Assembly (NCBI GenBank): GCA_902546085.1
Contig: CACCIO010000002.1
Coordinates: 35,996 to 99,995, forward strand
From: an uncultured Pelagibacteraceae bacterium
GTDB lineage: Bacteria > Pseudomonadota > Alphaproteobacteria > Pelagibacterales > Pelagibacteraceae
Direction: 5' to 3'
Length of the DNA stretch: 64,000 bases
Of this stretch, positions 43,809-51,533 are shown in pieces (within the stretch, counting starts at the first letter, position 1; the number at the start of each line of letters is the position of its first letter). Both the position numbers and the translations under genes were made by a program. The notes under the pieces are model-generated. The model saw only the letters and a program-made list of their open reading frames with translations, made no database searches and had not been told where the DNA came from.

Positions 43809-44927
43809 CTATTCTTTAATCCATCCACCACCAAGCACTTTGTGACCAAACTGGTCTTTACGATAAAAAACACATGCCTGACCGGGTGAAATACCATCTT
43901 CTGGAACTACTAAATTAACCTTAGCATTATTGTTATCTATTAAATCAACTTTTGCCTCTAAAAGACTTCCAGTAGATCTAACCTTAACAAATAATTTTTG
44001 GTCTAAATCCTCTTTGTTAGTTAATAAATTTAATTCCTTTAAATAAATTATATTTTTTCCAAGTTTTTCTTTAGGTCCAACTATAATTTCGTTCTTATCA
44101 GAATTAATCTTTAATACATATAGAGCCTCTTTGTCAGAAACTTTAATTCCTTTTCTTTGTCCAATTGTAAAATTAATAATTCCATCATGAACACCAATTA
44201 CATCACCATCCAAATTTTTTATATTTCCTTTCTGAAAGGAGTCTGGTCTAAACTTTTCTATTACTGAAGCGTAATCTCCATTTGGAACAAAACATATATC
44301 TTGACTATCAGGTTTATCAGCAACATTTAAATCTAAATTTTTTGCAATTTCTCTAGTTTGATCTTTTAACATCCCTCCTAATGGGAATCTTAAATAATCT
44401 AATTGTTCTCTAGTTGTATTAAATAAAAAATAACTTTGGTCTCTATTTTCATCTATAGCTCTATACATATTTGTAGTTTTATTTTCTGTAATACTTTTTA
44501 CATAATGACCAGTAACTAGTGCGTCAGCTTTGAGCTCTTTTGAGACTTTAAATAAATCTTTGAATTTAACAGTTTGATTACACTGAACACATGGAATTGG
44601 AGTTTCTCCTTTTAAATAACTCTCAACAAAATTATCTATAACACCTTGCTTAAACTTATCTTGATAATATAAAATTTTATGTTCTATACCTAATTTATGT
44701 GCAACACGCTTAGCGTCCATTATATCTTGACCTGAACAACATTGTTTTGAAGCAGCTACCTCTTTACCATCGTCATAAAGTTTTAGAGTTATTCCAATTA
44801 CATTATAACCTTCCTTTTTCATAATTCCTGCAACAGTGGAAGAATCTACTCCACCTGACATTGCAACAACTACAGTACTATCTGAAGGCTTTTTATCTAA
44901 ACCAATAGAATTTAAATCTTTATTCAT
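43809..44927 (-). CDS. mnmA: tRNA-specific 2-thiouridylase MnmA
   Basis: MnmA adds sulfur to U34 of tRNA-Lys, -Glu and -Gln. The 372-aa product has the PP-loop [16 protein letters not shown] near residue 20, the nucleophile cysteine in [12 protein letters not shown] (near 108) and the second catalytic cysteine in [13 protein letters not shown] (near 215). SPGQACVFY and LGGGWI close the C-terminal beta domain. It is transcribed alone, divergent from the DUF3553-cysQ pair. Confidence 0.97.
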   Translation of the reverse strand: MNKDLNSIGLDKKPSDSTVVVAMSGGVDSSTVAGIMKKEGYNVIGITLKLYDDGKEVAASKQCCSGQDIMDAKRVAHKLGIEHKILYYQDKFKQGVIDNFVESYLKGETPIPCVQCNQTVKFKDLFKVSKELKADALVTGHYVKSITENKTTNMYRAIDENRDQSYFLFNTTREQLDYLRFPLGGMLKDQTREIAKNLDLNVADKPDSQDICFVPNGDYASVIEKFRPDSFQKGNIKNLDGDVIGVHDGIINFTIGQRKGIKVSDKEALYVLKINSDKNEIIVGPKEKLGKNIIYLKELNLLTNKEDLDQKLFVKVRSTGSLLEAKVDLIDNNNAKVNLVVPEDGISPGQACVFYRKDQFGHKVLGGGWIKE

Positions 44928-44968
44928 AAGCTGGTATTTATACTTATTTACAATATAAGTTAAATTAA

Positions 44969-45139
44969 ATGATTTTAGATTATGAACCAGGCGACAAAGT
45001 CACTAATCCTCAAAAAAAAGAATGGGGAATTGGGCAAGTACAATCTATAATCAACGATAAAGTGACAGTTAATTTTGAAAATGCTGGAAAAAAAGTAATT
45101 AACGCAAAAAACATTGAATTAAAAAAACTAAGAAAATGA
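44969..45139 (+). CDS. DUF3553 family 56-aa protein
   Basis: The frame encodes [20 protein letters not shown] followed by [20 protein letters not shown] and [16 protein letters not shown]. This GDxVxxP...WGxGQV...VTVNFE.AGKKxI pattern matches DUF3553. It looks like a small SH3/KOW-like beta barrel, a fold seen in transcription-coupled repair and ribosome factors. Its stop overlaps the cysQ start by 4 nt (ATGA), so the two are coupled. The molecular function is unknown. Confidence 0.88.
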   Translation: MILDYEPGDKVTNPQKKEWGIGQVQSIINDKVTVNFENAGKKVINAKNIELKKLRK

Positions 45140-45906
45140 AGTTAAACTTAAAAGAGATTGTTGAAAATTTAATCGATAATTTTCTAGAGGCTGGAGATTT
45201 GGCTATTCAATTAAGAGAAAAGGGTTTGGAAAAAAAAATAAAATCAGACAATACACCAGTAAGTAATGGTGATTTGGAAGTAAACAAATTTATATCAAAA
45301 AAAATTTCTGAGATTACTCCTAATTTACCTATCATTTCAGAGGAGGCCTCTGAAAATAAATATAACTTAAATTTAAAAGATTTCTGGCTTATTGATCCTA
45401 TTGATGGAACTTATGATTATATTAATAATTTAGAAGAATTTACCATTAATGCTGGTTTGATAATTAATAACAAACCTGTTGCAGGATTAATAAATGCTCC
45501 TGCAAAAAAAAGAATGTTTTATTCATATGAAAAAGGTAATGCATTTGAGCTTAGCAAAGGTAAAAAAACAAACTTAAGTAATTTGGCTGCTAAGAAAACA
45601 GAAAATTTAAAATTTATTTCATACTCAACTAAAATAAAGCCTGAAATTCAAAAAATTTATGATGATTTAGGAGTAAAAGAAAATATTAGAATGAAAAGTT
45701 CTTTGAAATTCTGTGTCGTCGCTGCTGGTGAATATGATGGTTATGTTGCTGAACCTAGGGCATATGAATGGGATATAGCTGCTGGTCATGCAATTTTAGA
45801 ACATTCGGGTGGAACTGTAACTGATTTTGAGGGAAATGAAATTTTGTATGGTAAAAAAGATTTAAAAAATCCAAGTATAATTTTGAAAAATAAAAATATT
45901 TTATAA
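45136..45906 (+). CDS. cysQ: 3'(2'),5'-bisphosphate nucleotidase (CysQ-like)
   Basis: CysQ removes phosphate from PAP made during sulfur activation. The 256-aa product is of the inositol monophosphatase fold: LPIISEEAS (metal-binding Glu), the signature DPIDGTYDYINNLEEFTINA and the C-terminal EWDIAAGHAILEHSGG. A general inositol phosphatase is the alternative. It is coupled to DUF3553 upstream. Its stop shares a base with the next 47-aa ORF (TAATG). Confidence 0.88.
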   Translation: MKLNLKEIVENLIDNFLEAGDLAIQLREKGLEKKIKSDNTPVSNGDLEVNKFISKKISEITPNLPIISEEASENKYNLNLKDFWLIDPIDGTYDYINNLEEFTINAGLIINNKPVAGLINAPAKKRMFYSYEKGNAFELSKGKKTNLSNLAAKKTENLKFISYSTKIKPEIQKIYDDLGVKENIRMKSSLKFCVVAAGEYDGYVAEPRAYEWDIAAGHAILEHSGGTVTDFEGNEILYGKKDLKNPSIILKNKNIL

Positions 45907-46049
45907 TGGATGAACAACTAAGAATAATACTAATAATAATTATTTCTGTTTCAATTTTTGGGTTGTTGGTATTTGTTTTTGTTAAAAATTACATAAGAAA
46001 TAAAATAAATCAGCTTGTTAAAGAAGAAAAAGATAAAAATTCAAAGTAG
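45906..46049 (+). CDS. 47-aa single-span membrane peptide after cysQ
   Basis: The frame encodes MDEQLRIILIIIISVSIFGL, LVFVFVKNYIRNKINQLVKE and EKDKNSK. One long helix (about 6-27) is followed by a charged, coiled cytoplasmic tail. Its ATG shares a base with the cysQ stop, and its last 9 nt overlap the convergent recX gene. The 1-nt coupling seen elsewhere in this window supports translation. Family unknown. Confidence 0.6.
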   Translation: MDEQLRIILIIIISVSIFGLLVFVFVKNYIRNKINQLVKEEKDKNSK

Positions 46050-46604
46050 ATTTACTATTTTTAGATATTCATCTTTTTTTATATCCATTACCTTTTTTGA
46101 TATTTCAAAATCAAATCCATTTCTTGCAAGTAGAGATATATCTTTTTTATAAAATAAAGTTCTATTATCCTCTGCTCTTGCTGGACCAATTCTTTTTTTT
46201 TTACACAATTTTATTGCTGAAAAAAAATCTTGATCAGAATTATCTTCCTTTATTTTATCAACTGTATCTTTGATAAATGTTTCGTTAATCCCTTTTCCAA
46301 TTAAATAATTTCTTATCTTATTAATTGAGTTTCCTCTTTGAATCATACTTTTAGCTTTACTTTCAGAATAAAATTGATCATTTATAAATCTGTTTTTTTC
46401 TAGGTCGGACAAAACAATATCAATCAATTTATTTACATTTTTTTTTCTTAAATCAGATGCTGATAGTTTCATGTATTTTTTCAGTAAATAAGTTTTGAGT
46501 TGTTGTTTTGAAGGAGCATACTTTTCAACATAAGCAAAGGCAAAATTACGCATCTCATCGACAGTTACTTGAAGCGTTTTTTTTCTATTTCTTATAGGAA
46601 TCAT
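46041..46604 (-). CDS. recX: Regulatory protein RecX
   Basis: RecX limits RecA filament growth. The 187-aa product has the repeat features AFAYVEKYAPSKQQLKTYLL, LEKNRFINDQFYSESKAKSM and the next RGNSINKIRNYLIGKGI, the three-helix repeats of RecX. It has a short basic leader (MIPIRNRKKT). It is transcribed alone, with no recA gene nearby, as in many alphaproteobacteria. Confidence 0.88.
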   Translation of the reverse strand: MIPIRNRKKTLQVTVDEMRNFAFAYVEKYAPSKQQLKTYLLKKYMKLSASDLRKKNVNKLIDIVLSDLEKNRFINDQFYSESKAKSMIQRGNSINKIRNYLIGKGINETFIKDTVDKIKEDNSDQDFFSAIKLCKKKRIGPARAEDNRTLFYKKDISLLARNGFDFEISKKVMDIKKDEYLKIVNLL

Positions 46605-46630
46605 TGTTAGATTTAATATAATATATCTAA

Positions 46631-47104
46631 ATGATTGAACAAATTTATACTTATTTCACAATTGAGACACTTTATATGTGGATTAATCTTGGTGTTCTTC
46701 CGTTTTGGTTTATCTTGATAGTGTTTCCTCAATCACATTTAAGTAGAATTTTTGTAACATCAATTTTTCCTTTTTTCATATTAAGTGGTGTTTATATCTT
46801 CATTTTATATAAATCTTATTTAATTGGTTACGATTTTGATGGAAATTTTTCTCTTTACCTCGGTCTAAGTGAGCTATCTAGGTTGTTTGAAGACCATTTG
46901 TACATAATGGTTTTTTGGACTCATTTCATAGCAATAAATTTATTTATTGGTGGTTGGATTGTTAAAGATTCTCAAAAGTTTTCTATAAACAAAGTTTTGA
47001 TGGCTGTGCCATTAATTGTGACTTATTTAATTGGTCCTATAGGTTTATTTTTATACTGGATAATTAGAATCTTTTATGCAAAAAGAATTAGTTTATATGA
47101 GTAA
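46631..47104 (+). CDS. ABA4-like (DUF4281) membrane protein
   Basis: The 157-aa product has four to five membrane helices. The family region is FWTHFIAINLFIGGWIVKDS followed by PLIVTYLIGPIGLFLYWIIR. ABA4-like proteins have been linked to carotenoid metabolism in plants, but bacterial roles are unknown. It shares 8 nt with the next gene, so they are probably one operon. The start lies 26 nt from the divergent recX start. Confidence 0.83.
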   Translation: MIEQIYTYFTIETLYMWINLGVLPFWFILIVFPQSHLSRIFVTSIFPFFILSGVYIFILYKSYLIGYDFDGNFSLYLGLSELSRLFEDHLYIMVFWTHFIAINLFIGGWIVKDSQKFSINKVLMAVPLIVTYLIGPIGLFLYWIIRIFYAKRISLYE

Positions 47105-47675
47105 TCATATAGATTTTTATTTCGATATAATTAGCCCATATGCATACATTGCGCACAAAAAAATTCTTAAACATAAAAATATAACATTCAATTACAAACC
47201 AATTTATTTAGGAGGTCTTCATAAGCTTGCTGGAATTGATTCTCCAGCATTTAACAAATATAAATTAAGAAATAATATAAATGATTGCAACTTGGTGTCT
47301 GAAAAAAATAAGATTGAATTCAAATGGAATTCTAATTTTCCAATAAATTCTTTAAATATAATGAGAGGATATATTAGTGTTAGTAAAGATAAGCAAAACG
47401 ATTACTTAAATTGTTTTTTTGATGCTTATTGGAAAGATAATCATGACTTATCAAATGTTAAGAATATGTCTAAATTAATAAGAGATTTAAATATTGATAG
47501 TGAAAAATTTTTTCAATCTATAAAAGAACAATCAGTTAAAGATAAATTAATTAAGTTAACTACTGATGCTTTTCAAAAAGAAGTTTTTGGAACTCCAACC
47601 TTTATAGTCAATGATAAAATTTTTTGGGGACAAGATAGACTTGAATATGCTTTAGATGAATTTAATGCTAATTAA
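47097..47675 (+). CDS. 2-hydroxychromene-2-carboxylate isomerase-like (DsbA fold)
   Basis: The product (192 aa from ATG 47097) has a thioredoxin-like HCCA isomerase/DsbA fold. It starts MSNHIDFYFDIISPYAYIAH, where the catalytic Ser in ISPYAY replaces the cysteine of DsbA. GTPTFIVNDKIFWGQDRLEY is the conserved C-terminal block. Alternative ATG 47076 would add seven residues, but the family begins near HIDFYFD. HCCA isomerase-like proteins often act as glutathione-dependent isomerases. Its stop interlocks with the convergent rhodanese gene (TTAA). Confidence 0.88.
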   Translation: MSNHIDFYFDIISPYAYIAHKKILKHKNITFNYKPIYLGGLHKLAGIDSPAFNKYKLRNNINDCNLVSEKNKIEFKWNSNFPINSLNIMRGYISVSKDKQNDYLNCFFDAYWKDNHDLSNVKNMSKLIRDLNIDSEKFFQSIKEQSVKDKLIKLTTDAFQKEVFGTPTFIVNDKIFWGQDRLEYALDEFNAN

Positions 47676-48055
47676 ATTATTTTAAATTTGCTGCTAGCTA
47701 TAGAGCCAAACCCACCGTCAATATGTGATACTTTTTGATATCCCATATCTTTTAACGATTTTACAGCTAAAGCTGATCTTACACCTCCAGCACAAAATAA
47801 AACAAATTCTTTATTTTGGTCTATTTGTCCATTTTGAAATACTGGACTATTAGGGTCTAAATATACCTCAAGCATTCCTCTTGGGATATGACTTGCTCCT
47901 TCAACGCTTCCTGTATTTTCTATTTCATTACTTTCTCTAATGTCGATTAGATTACAATTTTTATCTTGGACCATTTGATAAGCTTCATCAGTATTAATTG
48001 TCTTGATCTCTTTTAAAGTTTCACTAACTAGAGTTTGTAATGATTTAATGACCAT
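47672..48055 (-). CDS. Rhodanese-like domain protein
   Basis: The product (127 aa from ATG 48055) is a single rhodanese domain. NLIDIRESNEIENTGSVEGA and HIPRGMLE are typical, and the catalytic cysteine lies in FVLFCAGGVRSALAV. It may transfer sulfur from thiosulfate or a persulfide. The frame extends upstream to 48100, but that part is hydrophobic, overlaps the divergent gene and is not family-like, so I use the internal ATG. Confidence 0.87.
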   Translation of the reverse strand: MVIKSLQTLVSETLKEIKTINTDEAYQMVQDKNCNLIDIRESNEIENTGSVEGASHIPRGMLEVYLDPNSPVFQNGQIDQNKEFVLFCAGGVRSALAVKSLKDMGYQKVSHIDGGFGSIASSKFKII

Positions 48056-48080
48056 AATATTATAAAACGTATAACACATT

Positions 48081-49058
48081 ATGAAAAAATTTTTTATCAA
48101 AATCTGTAAATTTTTAGGTTATGAAATTATAGATCAAAATCATTTTTCATCACCAACATTAGGAAAAGAATTAAATGAAGAACTGTCGATTTTGAATGAA
48201 AAATCTATAGTTTTACCTTTGGGTGAAGTCAAAATTACAAAAAAAGTAAATTCAATACTAATTGTTCTAAGGATGAATACAAATATTGAAATTTGGGATC
48301 AAAATAGAAGAAGGTTATTTGAGTATCCAAAAATTGAATATACTAAAAGATCATTAAATTCGCTTATTAGATCAATTAATTTTTTAAAAAAAAAACACCC
48401 CACCATAAATGTTAAAACAATAATTGTTGATGATAATTCAAGTACTGAAAACCTTAATATAGTTAAAAAAGTAATTGATGGACATAATATAGAGATAATC
48501 AATTTAGATTACTCAAAATATGAAAACAAAATATCAGAACAAAAAAATAAAGAAACTTTTGCAAATCTTGCAAGTTTACTTAAAAGTTTTGAGATTGGAA
48601 AAGATACTGGTGAAGATTTAATTTACTTTGTTGAGGATGATTATTTACATTTTGAACCAATGTTGGAAGAAATGGTGGCTTCTTATGAAAGAATCGCATC
48701 ACAATTAAATAAGGATATTTTTATGTGTCCATCTGATTATCCTTATCTTTATATGAATAATGAAAAAACAAATGTTTTGATTGGAAATAAACGTCATTGG
48801 AGAACTGTAGATAAAACACTATGTACCTTCCTGACAAATAAAAACTTATTAAATAAATATTGGGATAACTTTTACAAGAATTGTCTAGACAGACATGATC
48901 CATTTGAAAAATATTTAAATGAAATTTATTCAAAAGAAATTTGTATTTCTCCCTTAAAAAGTTTATCACTACATCTAACAAATATTAACTCAAGTTATGG
49001 CTTGTCACCGTTAATTGATTACAAAAAACTTTGGGAAGAGAACGAAATAAATGATTAA
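48081..49058 (+). CDS. GT-A-like glycosyltransferase-like protein
   Basis: The 325-aa product resembles family 2 glycosyltransferases but is divergent. TIIVDDNSSTENLN near residue 115 fits the nucleotide-sugar strand and YFVEDDYLHFEPML near 190 a DXD-type metal site. The middle (KRHWRTVDKTLCTFLTNKNL) and the end have no clear match. It has no membrane span. Divergent from the rhodanese gene by 25 nt, and overlapping bcp by 8 nt. A polysaccharide role is inferred. Confidence 0.65.
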   Translation: MKKFFIKICKFLGYEIIDQNHFSSPTLGKELNEELSILNEKSIVLPLGEVKITKKVNSILIVLRMNTNIEIWDQNRRRLFEYPKIEYTKRSLNSLIRSINFLKKKHPTINVKTIIVDDNSSTENLNIVKKVIDGHNIEIINLDYSKYENKISEQKNKETFANLASLLKSFEIGKDTGEDLIYFVEDDYLHFEPMLEEMVASYERIASQLNKDIFMCPSDYPYLYMNNEKTNVLIGNKRHWRTVDKTLCTFLTNKNLLNKYWDNFYKNCLDRHDPFEKYLNEIYSKEICISPLKSLSLHLTNINSSYGLSPLIDYKKLWEENEIND

Positions 49059-49521
49059 AGAAAATACAAAAGCACCAATTTTTAAATTACCATCTACAAA
49101 TAAAAAAGAATACTCCCTTAAAGATTCAATAGGAAATTATGTGATTATTTATTTTTACCCTAAAGATGATACTCCAGGGTGTACGATTGAAACAAATGAT
49201 TTTAATAAATTACTTCCAAAATTTAAAAAGTTGAACTGTGAAATTCTGGGTATTTCTAAAGATAATTTAAAAAGTCATAATAAATTTAGAGATAAATACA
49301 AAATTAAATTTGATTTACTTGCTGACGAAGAATTAAAAGTTCTTAAAAAGTATAAAGTTTGGGGCAAGAAAAAATTTATGGGCCGTGAATTTATGGGAAT
49401 AATCAGATCGACTTATTTAATCGATAAAAAAGGCAAAATACTCAAAGTTTGGGATAACGTTAAAGTAAAAGACCATGCTAAGGAAGTATTAAAAACTCTC
49501 CAAAATATTATAAAAAAATAA
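49051..49521 (+). CDS. bcp: Bcp/PrxQ-type peroxiredoxin
   Basis: This enzyme reduces hydroperoxides with thioredoxin. The 156-aa product has the peroxidatic C44 in YPKDDTPGCTIETNDF. The resolving cysteine found five residues later in E. coli Bcp is absent, since that position is Asn. Another cysteine (C63 in LNCEILGIS) may serve, or the enzyme may be a 1-Cys type. It overlaps the preceding gene by 8 nt. The amt terminator hairpin lies just after its stop. Confidence 0.93.
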   Translation: MIKENTKAPIFKLPSTNKKEYSLKDSIGNYVIIYFYPKDDTPGCTIETNDFNKLLPKFKKLNCEILGISKDNLKSHNKFRDKYKIKFDLLADEELKVLKKYKVWGKKKFMGREFMGIIRSTYLIDKKGKILKVWDNVKVKDHAKEVLKTLQNIIKK

Positions 49522-49552
49522 AAAAAAAGACCCCTTATTTCTAAGGGGCCTT
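49511..49552 (-). terminator. Intrinsic terminator of amt
   Basis: On the minus strand an 11-bp stem (AAGGCCCCTTA paired with TAAGGGGTCTT, one G-U) closes a GAAA tetraloop and is followed by a run of nine T then ATTTTTTT. This is a near-ideal intrinsic terminator for the amt transcript. The tail overlaps the end of the convergent bcp gene. It could serve bcp weakly in the plus direction. Confidence 0.88.
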
Positions 49553-49596
49553 TAGTTAACTAACTAGAGAGAGAGATTATAGTTAATTCTTTTTAT

Positions 49597-49643
49597 TAGA
49601 GGCTCTTCAATGAGATAACGACATGGAGATCGAAGAGCCTCTA
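49597..49643 (-). other. 12-bp stem hairpin just downstream of amt
   Basis: TAGAGGCTCTTC at 49597-49608 pairs perfectly with GAAGAGCCTCTA at 49632-49643. The loop is 23 nt and there is no T run on either strand, so it is not an ordinary terminator. It begins 13 nt after the amt stop and lies between amt and the true terminator. It may stabilise the amt message 3' end or form a small RNA. The structure is seen directly; the role is open. Confidence 0.65.
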
Positions 49644-49655
49644 TATTACATGCAA

Positions 49656-50957
49656 TTAGTCTCGTATTGCGTATGCTATTACTCCTGTTTCTGTTACGTC
49701 AGTACCTTTGGCTTCAGCCTCTTTACTTAGTCTAATACCAAAAGTAGCCTTCATAGCTGAGAACACGATGTATGACACTACAAATACAAAGATGTTAATT
49801 GATAGCACACCAATTAATTGTGCACTAAAGGATGCATCAGAGTTTGTTAATGGTACAGCTAATGTTCCCCATATACCAGCAAACATATGAGCTGGAATTG
49901 CACCAACCACATCGTCAAGTTTGAAACTAAATAATAATTTTGTTCCAAAAACTACGATCAAGCCACCAACAGCTCCTATGAAAATTGCCGCTAAAGGCGA
50001 TGGTGCTAGCGGTTCTGCTGTTACAGCCACAAGACCACCTATTGCTCCATTTAACATTTGAATAACATCAGTTTTACCAAACATTAATCTAGTAATTATT
50101 GCAGCAGCCATTACACCACCAGCAGCAGCAAGATTAGTGTTTATAAAAATGCTTGATACAGCAACTGCATCATCAAACGTTCCTATAGCTAATTGAGATC
50201 CGCCATTGAACCCAAACCAACCTAACCATAAGATGAATACACCAACTGTTACTAAAGGAATTGAGGAAGCAGCAAAAGGTCTAATAGCTTTTGCTTCACC
50301 TTTACTACCAAATCGTCCATATCTAGCTCCTAATAGCATAATGCCTGCTAACGCAGCAGCACCACCTGTTGAGTGGACTAATGTTGAACCAGCAAAATCA
50401 GAGAAGCCTAGTTCTGCTAACCAGCCCCCACCCCATTGCCAACCCATGACGATTGGATAAATAATTCCAGATAAGATAGCTGCAAAAAGAAAGAAAGGCC
50501 AAAGTTTTACTCTTTCAGCCATTGCTCCTGAACAAATTGAAACTGTTGTTGCACAAAATACCATTTGAAAATACCAGTCAGATCCATCTGCATATCCAGT
50601 ATCTACTGAACTTGCATCTGACCAAGGTGTAAATGTTCCAATATATCCACCTTCAGGTATACCATAAGCTAAGTTGTATCCAAATAACCAAAACATAATT
50701 CCAGCAATTGAGTAAAGACCAATGTTCTTTGCACAAATTACAGAAACACTTTTAGAAGTTACCATACCAGATTCTAGCATTGCAAAACCCGCTGCCATGA
50801 ACATGACCATGAAACCACACATTAAAAATAGTAGTGAATTGAATATAGCTTGAACCTCAGCAGAAACTGTCGTCTCTGCCATACCCGCACTGCTCATGTT
50901 TAATAAAAATATTAAACTGAGAACCGGTGCAGACATTATTTTTATAAATTTAGTCAT
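49656..50957 (-). CDS. amt: Ammonium transporter
   Basis: Amt moves ammonium across the inner membrane. The 433-aa product has a signal peptide (MTKFIKIMSAPVLSLIFLLN) and eleven helices. It shows the twin-histidine pore residues in GSTLVHSTGGAAALAG and in AHMFAGIWGTL, and AMLESGMVTSKSVSVICAKN near the start. GGAGG lies 5 nt before the ATG. No glnK is adjacent. Two hairpins lie downstream and one upstream. Confidence 0.95.
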   Translation of the reverse strand: MTKFIKIMSAPVLSLIFLLNMSSAGMAETTVSAEVQAIFNSLLFLMCGFMVMFMAAGFAMLESGMVTSKSVSVICAKNIGLYSIAGIMFWLFGYNLAYGIPEGGYIGTFTPWSDASSVDTGYADGSDWYFQMVFCATTVSICSGAMAERVKLWPFFLFAAILSGIIYPIVMGWQWGGGWLAELGFSDFAGSTLVHSTGGAAALAGIMLLGARYGRFGSKGEAKAIRPFAASSIPLVTVGVFILWLGWFGFNGGSQLAIGTFDDAVAVSSIFINTNLAAAGGVMAAAIITRLMFGKTDVIQMLNGAIGGLVAVTAEPLAPSPLAAIFIGAVGGLIVVFGTKLLFSFKLDDVVGAIPAHMFAGIWGTLAVPLTNSDASFSAQLIGVLSINIFVFVVSYIVFSAMKATFGIRLSKEAEAKGTDVTETGVIAYAIRD

Positions 50958-51032
50958 AAGACCTCCACTTGTTTAAGTAAAGTCTTATAGTTTCAATAAA
51001 ATTTAAAAGTAACGCTGATTAGGAAAAGTGGC

Positions 51033-51049
51033 TATGCATTTTTTGCATA
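51033..51049. promoter_or_regulatory. Palindrome TATGCA-TTTTT-TGCATA in the amt upstream region
   Basis: A 17-nt inverted repeat (TATGCA, five T, TGCATA) lies about 75 nt upstream of the amt start, in the spacer between amt and HU. It could be an operator for a nitrogen regulator or a small hairpin. It does not match the 17-nt NtrC consensus with its TGCACC half-sites. Palindromes of this size occur by chance in AT-rich DNA, so it is only a candidate. Confidence 0.35.
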
Positions 51050-51053
51050 TAGT

Positions 51054-51089
51054 AACAGCCCTAAACATTTTTTTATTGTTAGGGCTGTT
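51054..51089 (-). terminator. Hairpin after the HU gene, possible terminator
   Basis: AACAGCCCT pairs with AGGGCTGTT over 9 bp, with a further AACA/TGTT after a bulged A, around an AT-only loop. It starts 11 nt after the HU stop and lies in the HU-amt spacer. It lacks a trailing T run on the HU strand (the T run is before the stem), so it may be a message-end stabiliser or a weak terminator. Confidence 0.55.
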
Positions 51090-51100
51090 AAAAAAAAATA

Positions 51101-51376
51101 TTATCTGTTGAATACTTCTTTTAAAGCTTTAGCTGGTAAGAATTTTACCTTTTGAGAAGCAGCGATTTGAATTTGCTCTCCTGTTCTAGGGTTTCTTCCA
51201 ACTCTCGCTTTTCGCTTTGCGACTTTATAAGTACCGAACCCAGCAATTTTAACTGAATCATCACCTTTTAGAGCATCTAAAATAGTGTTGGTAATTGTAT
51301 CAAAAGTTCGCTCAGCATCCGCTTTGCTCAAATTTAATGAGCCAGAAAGCTTAGCAATTAGTTGTTTTTTGTTCAT
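51101..51376 (-). CDS. hup: HU-family DNA-binding protein
   Basis: HU bends and compacts DNA. The 91-aa product opens MNKKQLIAKLSGSLNLSKAD and has the DNA-binding arm with RVGRNPRTGEQIQIAASQKV near residues 54-74, including the conserved RNPRTGE with the intercalating proline. It ends PAKALKEVFNR, and the length is standard. Transcribed alone between rseP and amt. Confidence 0.96.
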   Translation of the reverse strand: MNKKQLIAKLSGSLNLSKADAERTFDTITNTILDALKGDDSVKIAGFGTYKVAKRKARVGRNPRTGEQIQIAASQKVKFLPAKALKEVFNR

Positions 51377-51533
51377 TTTAGCTCCGGTTTTGTTGGTTAA
51401 TATTTATACTTGTCATAAACGTTGATAAATCAAGCTTTTTTTTAGTGTAAATTTTTTTAATACACACAATATCTTGTAAAAACTTAAATAAACGTTGATT
51501 TTATTTACTTTTTTAAACTTTAAAGGTTATTAA

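Noticed and set aside
48299..48981. Minus-strand frames inside the glycosyltransferase-like gene
   Set aside because: Long frames are expected in AT-rich antisense; no family motif and no ribosome-binding site.
51033..51049. NtrC or sigma-54 site before amt
   Set aside because: The TATGCA palindrome lacks the TGCACC half-sites of NtrC, and no GG-N10-GC promoter element lies at the right place.
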